The notes under the pieces were generated by a model that was given only the letters and a program-made list of their open reading frames with translations, searched no databases and had not been told where the DNA came from. Of a stretch of 64,000 bases of DNA, positions 48,501-64,000 are shown in pieces. Where the stretch lies: NCBI RefSeq assembly GCF_002775205.1, contig NC_036447.1, positions 13,746,501-13,810,500 of the forward strand. The letters are read 5' to 3'. The stretch comes from Xiphophorus maculatus (Eukaryota > Chordata > Actinopteri > Cyprinodontiformes > Poeciliidae). Numbering within the stretch: the first letter of the stretch is position 1; each line of letters opens with the position of its first letter. The translations under genes were made by a program, and so were the position numbers.

Positions 48501-51500
48501 GGCGGAAAACTTACCACAGACAAGTATATATGTTTTATAATATATTTATCACCAATCACAAAAAAATATATATTTATATATTTTTGCTTTTCTGCAAAAT
48601 TCACCAACTGCACAATTCTTATTAAGTAGTATAAGATAAGTAGTACTTCAGAAGAGCAGAGGAAATGTTTTTTTTGAACAATAACAATATTTGTTGTTAA
48701 TCTGTTGCTAAGAGATGAACGCATTTTCTGGTAACCAAGTACCACAAAGTAAACATCTGATTTTTACTTTTGCAATATTTACCAACTGTAAATTTCTTGT
48801 GTCTAAGCAGATAAGCAGTATTTCAAAAGAGTTTATGTTTTATAAACAATAATTAATTTGGTGTTTAGAGATGAGCGTTGTTTTTTTTCTGGTAACAAAC
48901 TGCCACAAAGTATAAATAAGATTTTTACTTTTGTGTTGAAAGTCTGTTTTACAGTATATTTGCCACCAATGACAGAAAAAAAAAACATTTTCACTTTTCT
49001 GAAAAATTCACCAACTGCATAATTCTTGTTAAGTAGTTATGTAAGATAAGTAGTATTTCAAAAGAGCAGAAGACATCTTATGTTTTTTGAACAATAACAA
49101 TATTTGTTATTAATCTGTTGCTAAGAGATGAGCGTATTTTCTGGTAACCAAGTGCCACGAAGTAAACATTACTTTTCTAAGGTAAAAACCAGAAGGCAGT
49201 GCATAAACATTAACACAAATATTGCTAATGTAGTTACTGCCCACATTAGCAGCAGCTTTTTCTCTAAAATAAGCTTTTTAGCTATTTTGTTTATTTATTA
49301 TTTATGTTTAGCACACTGAATGGAGAATGTCAATGTAAGACAACATGCTAGTTATACCCCACATGCCACTGACAGCATTTTGGCTAACGTTAGCATTTTG
49401 GCTAATTTTAGCTGATTTTAATATACTAAATGGAGTAGGTTCATGTTACTCAACATGCTTGTGACTCTTCACATTGAGTACATTGTAGCTTACTTTAGCA
49501 TTGATGCTAATTTTTAGCATCAGAACTCTGGGTTCCAACAGATGAGCACATTTTGGTAGGCCCCGTTTAAATTTCTTCAGAAATGTTCTAGTTTCCACTA
49601 TTATCTTTATTTCTACAATAGATCATTGTAAAATAGACAATAATAAATGATTAGCTATTTGCAGGTTTCTTTGCTTTATTGTCACAAAATTGATAAAGGT
49701 CAATGAAGGCATTGACGTTTGTCATACTTAGTTGGCTGAGATACATAAATGAATTAAATATCAGACAAAGATTACCAGAGTAAAATTTAAAATGCAGTTT
49801 CCAAATTATGACTGTATTTAATATGAGAAATAAACTATCTAAGCCAACCCAATTCTATGTGACTCCACAATCCACAGTGAGAGCAATTATCCACAAATGG
49901 AGAAAACATGAACAGTGGTGAACTTACTGCTTACCAAAAGTGAAACATTTTGAAATGTGTGGGTCTTGTTCTGACATAGACTTTCGGGAAAAAAAACATC
50001 ATAACTATAGTCAAACATGGTAGTGGTAGTGTAGCACTGTTTTGCTTCTGGACAAATTGTACGACTCAATGGAACCATACGTCCTGCCAATGATGAGAAA
50101 ATCATGCTGAAGAATTTCCACTGATAAATGTGAGATCTTAAGCTTAGGAGCTTTTGGATCATGCAGCAGAATGATTTTTCAAAAGAGCACTAAGAGGACT
50201 ACTTCTGAATGGCTTAAAACCTGAAAAAAATCTTAAGACGTTTTGGAGTGGCCTGATCAAAGTCCAATTTAAATCCTCCAAAGTGGCCGAATAAAAGCAA
50301 TTGCAAAGATGAGTGGGCTGGAGTATCTCTACTCTGTGTAAAACAACTGATTGTCAGTTTTTGTAAATACTATTTGCATTTGTTGCTGCCAGGGGTTGCA
50401 TATGCAGTTATTAGAGAGCCCTCAAGTTTTGATATTGGATCAGGTTGGCTTCAGATAGCTTGCTCCTTTAATAAATTAAATTATCATTTCAAAACAGTTT
50501 TATTTAGATCAACCTTGCCTGATGTTCAAATTTGACTTATGATGTGAAACCTTTGACAAAAAGGAGAAAGAAATACAGAAGAAAAAAAACAGGGTTAACA
50601 CTTTCTCACTGTCTTGGCAAATTTTAGAAGTCCTCTTGTAGCCATTCCAAGAAATGGCAACAAAAAAAGATGATTCTGTCTTTCACTGAAAAACATGGGA
50701 TGTGTTTGAAAGGAAAAAGTTAAAATCAATCAATCAATCAATCAAATTTTATTTGTATAGCACATTTCAGCAGCAAGGCATTTCAAAGTGCTTTACATCA
50801 TTACAAACACAGAATCACAATGCAATATAGAATCAATCATTAAGTCAAGTTACATCAATAAATTTGTAATTGATTACATTTCAAATACAATTCTAAACAG
50901 GTGGGTTTTCAGTTGAGATTTAAAAGAAGTCAGTGTTTCAGCTGTTTTACAGTTTTCTGGAAGTTTGTTCCAAATTTGTGGTGCATAGATTGCTGAAAGC
51001 TGCTTCTCCTCGTTTGGTTCTGGTTCTGGGGATGCAGAGCAGACCAGAACCGGAAGACCTAAGAGGTCTGGAAGGTTGATACAATAAAAGCATATCTTTA
51101 ATGTATTGTGGTGCTAAGCCGTTCAGTGATTTATAAACTAACAACAGTATTTTAAAGTCTATTCTTTGAGCTACAGGAAGCCAGTGGAGGGACTTTAAAA
51201 CTGGTGTTATGTGCTCTATCTTCCTGGTTTTAAAAGACGTCCGCATAGAGATATCTAGTGATCTCAATGTGGTTGGAATTGTTTAAATGGGCTAAGTAAG
51301 TAAGACATTTAATGTGTATTTGGATTATGCTGGACTTGGATTATGTCATGTGGCTGATGATGGTCACCTCCTGATTAAGTCAACTGTTATTTGTGGTGTG
51401 TAGCTGAACTTTTATTGTCTTTTCTGACTTTGTTGTTGTAATTCTAGAGAGGACTTGACACATCTTGTTTGTCCATAGGTTGTGAGGTTTGCTCTCACAG

Positions 51501-52087
51501 GTGACAACAGTCTCTACATCCTCTTGCCATATGCCAACAAACTGTCTGACCTGCAGCAGACGGAGGACAAGATGACGGACGCAAATGTGCGTCGAATGAT
51601 AGGTCTAGTAAACGCAGTCTCTCCCCAGAACATGGAGGTCACTCTACCCCAAGTCAAGCTGGATGTGGAGCCAAACATGAAAACGCTCATCAAGAAATTA
51701 GGTTTGCTACTCTTCATATTCAGATGTTATTCAGGCACCATCGCTTTTAGCCTTCCTTAATCAGTGCCATGATGACACATTTCTTATGAAATATGTTGCT
51801 TCATCTGCTCTTTGATATATCTTTCATCCCTCTAACCAGGCTTGTCATTACTTTTTGAGAAGCCCAGCCTGTGTGGCCTATCCTCAAACGTCAGTCTGGT
51901 TTTGGATGATGCCAAGCACAAAGCCTTCCTCGCCCTGACTGAACAAGGAGTTGAGGCTGGCGCTGTCACCAGCTTGTCGTTCTCTCGCTCCTTCCCTACC
52001 TTCAGTGCTCTCCGGCCATTCATCTTGCTGCTGTGGAGTGACCAGGCCGATGTGCCACTCTTTATTGGCCGAGTGTTGGAACCATAA
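42553..52087 (+). CDS. serping1: Plasma protease C1 inhibitor with two N-terminal Ig-like domains
   Basis: Ten coding exons join in phase: 42553-42600, 43159-43267, 43375-43539, 44825-45130, 45265-45471, 46435-46578, 46699-46902, 46983-47122, 51479-51701 and 51840-52087. They encode 597 aa. A signal peptide (core [10 protein letters not shown]) precedes Ig domain 1 (residues ~22-106, split over exons 2-3, ending GEYVCVAVW) and Ig domain 2 (~108-208, exon 4, DAGVYICE). The serpin domain runs from ~230 to the end. The four cysteines that bridge linker and serpin in human C1 inhibitor are all present ([26 protein letters not shown]). The hinge [10 protein letters not shown] and P1 Arg565 (SFSR|SFP) predict inhibition of C1r/C1s- and kallikrein-like proteases in plasma. 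Fish C1 inhibitors are known to have Ig domains where mammals have a mucin-like region. The 4.4-kb intron 8 is filled with repeats. Confidence 0.95.
43045..43080. repeat. Possible Tc1-like terminus in serping1 intron 1
   Basis: aatggggtctgaatacttc is the typical 3' terminus phrase of a Tc1-like fish element (GGGGTCTGAATACTT). Only this end is recognisable. Confidence 0.35.
44290..44412. repeat. Interspersed repeat tail in serping1 intron 3
   Basis: cagtgtgtgaatgggggtga, then gtgtgaagcactttgataaa and gcattatacaagtacagacc and atttgcca is a degenerate copy of a tail shared by many teleost SINEs/LINEs (gtaaagcgcttt...gcgctatacaaatacaggcc). Confidence 0.6.
45649..45768. repeat. (CCAT)n microsatellite in serping1 intron 5
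   Basis: About 22 CCAT units (45649-45736) grade into ATAC/ATCC variants. The long open frames on both strands here (IHPS and MDGW repeats) are translations of the array, not genes. Confidence 0.95.
48521..49170. repeat. Three degenerate tandem copies of a ~200-bp unit
   Basis: Copies start near 48521, 48755 and 48945. Each contains caccaactg, ttaagtag or similar, gataagtagtattt-like, acaataacaatatttgtt, ctaagagatgagcg and tctggtaacc...gccac(a/g)aagta. The first and third are closest; the middle copy is shortened. They lie in serping1 intron 8, and no homology to a known element was recognised. Confidence 0.75.
49840..50560 (+). mobile_element. Tc1/mariner transposon relic in serping1 intron 8
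   Basis: The order of recognisable pieces matches a Tc1-like element: gagagcaattatccacaaatgg and atgaacagtggtgaac, a catalytic-region trace (gtggtagtg...gttttgcttctgga), ACTTCTGAATGGCTTAAAAC (TSEWLK), TTGGAGTGGCCTGATCAAAG (LEWPDQSP), aagatgagtgggctggag and the gttgctgccaggggttg end. Many frameshifts show it is dead. It is in the same orientation as serping1. Confidence 0.8.
50727..51270 (-). mobile_element. LINE 3' end (5'-truncated non-LTR retrotransposon)
   Basis: The minus strand encodes [39 protein letters not shown] and [19 protein letters not shown], the characteristic C-terminal end of reverse transcriptase ORFs in L2/Rex1-type fish LINEs. A frameshift follows, then a 3' UTR and a terminal (TTGA)n array at 50727-50748. 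The 5' part is missing (truncation near 51235-51270), as usual for LINE copies. Exact clade is not assigned. Confidence 0.85.
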
Positions 52088-52254
52088 GAAGCAAAAATGG
52101 AGAGAGGCAAAGGAGCAGAAAACAAATGATTAATGGAGTCTGCTCATCAAAGAGTAAACCATGCAAGATAGCATCAGTATATTTCTGAAACTTGATGCAG
52201 TAAGCAGTACCTTTTAAGAAGTACAGTTAATGTTTATGTGGTACACTTATGACA

Positions 52255-52260
52255 AATAAA
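52255..52260 (+). terminator. Poly(A) signal AATAAA, serping1
   Basis: Canonical signal 168 nt after the serping1 stop codon, in an otherwise short 3' UTR. Confidence 0.7.
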
Positions 52261-52279
52261 TGAAAAATACACATAATTA

Positions 52280-55200
52280 CTGCCTGACTTATATTGTTGT
52301 AGGGATAATTCACACTAGACAATTTTAGTCATGGTTTTTGTCAACCACCATTGTTTCCCTCGAAGGTTCATACAAGAGCATATCAACACAATGTTTTTGG
52401 GACTAGGGATACGATGAAACACCCGTTGGCCTAGCTCAGTTAATCCAGAGTTATGCTAACTAAAAACACTCAGAGATTTCTAGAGATCAGGGTAATCTGG
52501 ACAGCATATTGTAATGTAGCTTAAGTTACAATTTAGCTACTCTGTTATTTTACTTTTAGTCGAGTTTTGACAAGCACATTTTTTCAGTCTTCTAATCGAC
52601 TAAACTTTTAGTAAAATAAAATATGAAGTAATTTCGAAATGATGGTTTAACCAGTCGTAAAAGAGTCACAACATACCCGCTTTGGTTTTCACCACTCTTG
52701 TACTAACTCACCATCTTGGAACAATTATACTAATCTAAGACAGGAAGGAATCTACTGAAGGAATCACTTAGAAATTTTAAGTGTCCCCTTAGCCGGTTGA
52801 AAAAAAGGCCAATGTGACACTCAAAGCAGGACAGAAGACCACTGAAACAGTTTCAGTTTATTTTGAGAAGTAGTTACACAAACCCAACACAGGATGGCAG
52901 CCATACTGTGGGATTGACAATGACAATAAATACACAGGGACTCCACATCGCATTCCCGCGTCAGCCCTCCTGCATAATCACCACTGTTTTCAATTCAAGG
53001 AAGACAAGTGTTAAAGTCTGTGACAGTAAAGGATTTCTTAAAAGCAAAAGCTTGCTTTGTTGAGCACAGCAACTGAGCAAAAATTACCCTGAATAATTTT
53101 ATTCACAAACACACACCGCATGAATGGCACAGACTGTAAACACATCAGTATGCAGAAAGATCAGTTGGAGTCGCACTCTATTATGCAAGCTGATGGCAAT
53201 TGCTAAACATGCAGCTGTATTGCAGATAAATGATTACGCAAGCAAAGCAGAGGTCAATAGACAAGAGCCTGAAAATACTGCGACTGTAAACAACAGAGCC
53301 AGAGATGCACAAAAATAAGCAACCATCCGGCCAGAAACGTGAACTCCATTTGATCTCCTTTACCCAGCCTCAGAGTAAACAAAGTGCAGAGTATTCCCAG
53401 AAATTACATGAGCTTGCTGTTTGGGTTGATTATCTCACTGCTGACGTGCTGAGACGTTAAATGTGCATAGAGAAAATACACAACAAACCCGCCCAGATTT
53501 GCCTAATCCAGTTCCTAAAGTTATTAAAAGATGTAATTGAATATTTGGTTAAGCCTCCTAAATCTTCATAATACCCAAGCCCTTTTTTTGTTTAGATTGA
53601 ACACAACAAAAACACTGAAGGACCCCAAGGTTGTTGAAGGACATGACGGGATATGAGCAGCTGGATTGATTATCAGTTAGCAATCTCCCCGAGGCAACCG
53701 ACCGACTGTGTTCTTTTGTATGACCAAAGATTACATGCCAGTGAAGGTGGGCAGTCGATATCCTGCTAAGTATTAAGACAATCAAGGGACAATGTTATAC
53801 AGAAACAAATGTAGATTTATTTTTAGACAGCTGTAGACCATGCATGTAGAGATGGTCATGTGAAAAGCTTTGTAACTTGTCAGAAATCTGGATGTGAGGC
53901 TTCAGCAACACCGTTTTAGTTATTTTGTAAAAAAAAAAATGTAAAAATTGACATGTCATTCTAATTAAGGAGTGTTGTGTTACACGTGCCACATCAGCGA
54001 GTTCAGATAATGCAGACATCATTAAAATATAAATAAAAATACGGATCCCGAGGATTACTAAATCAGTGTAAGGGTAAAAGATTCTCCATAAGCAATTGCA
54101 GCCTCTGTTTAGTTATGCACCAGGATGAAAATGTCTTTCTTATGTCCTAAAAGCATAGTTTTTTAAAAGTGTTTCTAAAAATTAGTTTCTGACAAAAATC
54201 TCTTTCCTTTTGAAAAAAAAAAATGTTAACCTTTTGCTAATATACAGGTTAGTGTGACAAGGTCTAAGTTTGTTCTAATTTCACTGTATAAAAGTTGTGA
54301 TGCAAAGATTTAAAAAAAAAAAAAAATTGTATTGTTGGAAAACAAGTTTTAAAACTCTAGCCAATCAGCTAATAGCTTGCTAGCTGTCTTTTCAGCAGTG
54401 CCACCTTGACTTGACTATCTGTGTCTCTAGCTGAACAGGACTTTGTGTTCTAGCAGCCTTCTATAAGCCAGCTGAGTAGATTTTAAACCTTGGTAGTGGT
54501 ATCACAGAAAACTTTGTGTTTATAAAGGGTTTAAAAGATTGGTACGCATTGATAGAAATAACCGACCCATTTCTAATTGAGATTAAATCATAAGAGGGAA
54601 CTCTGTTCTGTTAGCCTGTAAACTGCACAGAGATTCTCTGTAAATAATGAAGTTTGACAGAAAAGGATATCACTATTGATCTTATACACAGGATCAATGC
54701 ATCTAAGATTCTAAGATTCAGGCAAATGTCTATAGCAAGAAAGCATGCAGCAGTGGATTAAAAGACTTGGTCAAAAGAAACTGCACAGTCTGATAACTGT
54801 TTTTATCAATGAAAAATGGCAACATTTCCCCGCTGAAAGAAAATGTTGCGTCACCATTGTGTTTTATTAGAGCAGAACCAGAATCACTGCAATATGGTGA
54901 ATTAACTTTAATCTGGCTGAAATTTGCTTCAGTAGTTCTGTAACAAGCAATACATCCAAAAGCAAAATGAGATGTCTGCTTCTCATTAACAAAAGTGGAA
55001 AAAAGAACATTAAGATTTCACGTTTTCTTTCTCAGGCTCGCACCGCTGACAGTTTTTTGTCACTATCCTGCAGCCACAACACTGTGGCCTGAGGTGGTTA
55101 CAGATAATTTCTCCGCTGAATAAACCATTCTTGCCTTTTCGTCAATATTTCTTCACACCTCGGTGCGCCTGAACTGAAGCATTCTGAATGTGGCGTGAGG

Positions 55201-55480
55201 AGAATACAGACAGACACATGTTGCACATACAGAAAATGTAGGCACTCGTATTGTCAAAACTCCCACACACACATATATACATACACACGCAAACACACAC
55301 ATATAATGCTGACACATTACTGCCTGACACATAGGTGATAAAACACCACTGCCACAGACAAATAACGAAAAGACATAACACAGAAAAGGTAAAGGTACGA
55401 ATCCACCGAATGGATCATCTTGTGCTTTACAGTATAATAATACGGTGTCTTATTTTGCATCAGATCGCGACAACTACTTT
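52280..55480. other. Intergenic, no gene recognised
   Basis: About 3.2 kb of AT-rich sequence after serping1. Open frames here are short and featureless. A CA/TA-rich stretch (about 55263-55305) is the only repeat seen. Confidence 0.55.
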
Positions 55481-55483
55481 AAG

Positions 55484-55762
55484 TTAGAGACGTTTCAACA
55501 ACATCCTGAAACTCCTGTAACTATGTACCACATTAGAAGTCACAAGGGTGTACAAATAGCTGGGCACTTTAACCGAATGAGCCTCGGATGGGTCTGTTAG
55601 GTGTAAATTTGGATGAAAATGTTCGACTTCCACAATGCGGCGAGGTCTACGCACAACTTTCAGTGTAATGTTTTGGTATGGCAACACTTCAATGAGGACA
55701 TCATCACAATTTAGTTTACCTTGAAAAATAAATAGATTCATATTACACCTTGTCACCATCAC
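55484..55762 (-). other. Unassigned open frame downstream of doc2
   Basis: A 92-codon minus-strand frame reads in part DDVLIEVLPYQNITLKVV then RRPRRIVEVEHFHPNLHL. A T-rich tract and CAAG (acceptor-like) occur at 55720-55727, but the same bases (CAAGGTAAAC) also look like a donor. Composition is more protein-like than its surroundings, yet I recognise no family. It could be a terminal exon of another minus-strand gene, an alternative doc2 3' exon or chance. Confidence 0.3.
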
Positions 55763-55857
55763 TGAGATTAGTATGAATATATTCTAATACGTTGTGCCTC
55801 AGTTAGCGGCAACACATGACAATTTAGATTTGTAATGATATTATTATTATTGCATCT

Positions 55858-55863
55858 TTTATT
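55858..55863 (-). terminator. Candidate poly(A) signal, doc2-like gene
   Basis: TTTATT on the plus strand (AATAAA on minus) lies 120 nt after the doc2-like stop codon. Confidence 0.5.
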
Positions 55864-55982
55864 CTTTGATTAGGTCACTGCTGCTGCTGTTGTTGTTGGA
55901 CTCTTGTCAACCGTTGTTCAAGTGAGACAAACGCATCTGTGCTTGTGGGTGTGCCTTTGTCTGCGAGAATGTCTTGGGTAAT

Positions 55983-64000
<8,018 letters not shown>

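Overview
This is a piece of a vertebrate nuclear genome, almost certainly a ray-finned (teleost) fish. Its genes are split by GT-AG introns, the background is AT-rich, and intronic and intergenic DNA is strewn with teleost-type mobile DNA: tRNA-derived SINEs, Tc1/mariner relics, a LINE 3' end and (CA)n, (CCAT)n and (AATAG)n arrays. No bacterial-style operons, rRNA, tRNA genes or CRISPR arrays were seen. The SINE at 58.6 kb looks like a family common in percomorphs, perhaps an atherinomorph; that is only an impression.

Layout: (1) 312-1029 (+) is the last coding exon of gpr83, followed by a ~3.2 kb 3' UTR with Pumilio-type sites and a poly(A) signal at 4209. (2) 4.2-20.9 kb is a gene-poor interval. 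It contains a sharply bounded DNA transposon relic (11449-12217, long perfect terminal inverted repeats), SINE fragments, a T/G homopolymer tract and a pair of identical 60-bp direct repeats. (3) 21.0-24.9 kb (+) is cdk2ap2 (111 aa, four exons found). (4) 26.5-30.1 kb (-) is aip (344 aa, six exons), convergent with cdk2ap2. (5) 33.2-39.1 kb (-) is tmem134 (207 aa, seven exons). (6) 42.5-52.1 kb (+) is serping1, the complement C1 inhibitor, in its fish form with two N-terminal Ig-like domains (597 aa, ten coding exons). (7) 55.98-61.66 kb (-) is the 3' end of a DOC2/rabphilin-family gene: the last three exons of the C2B domain, with the rest beyond the right edge.

The genes do not form one pathway. 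cdk2ap2, aip and tmem134 are also neighbours in human 11q13.2, so the middle of the window is a conserved synteny block, while gpr83 and serping1 lie elsewhere on human chromosome 11. For aip, tmem134, cdk2ap2 and serping1 I assembled the coding sequence exon by exon. In each case the splice phases join without a break and the length is a multiple of three, which is strong internal support.

No wholly new gene system was found. The most noteworthy items are the transposon relic with its internal hairpin and XhoI-site minisatellite, a nested direct/inverted duplication in tmem134 intron 6, a 120-nt stop-free intron in serping1, a (TG)n tract next to an aip 3' splice site, and two unexplained open frames near doc2.
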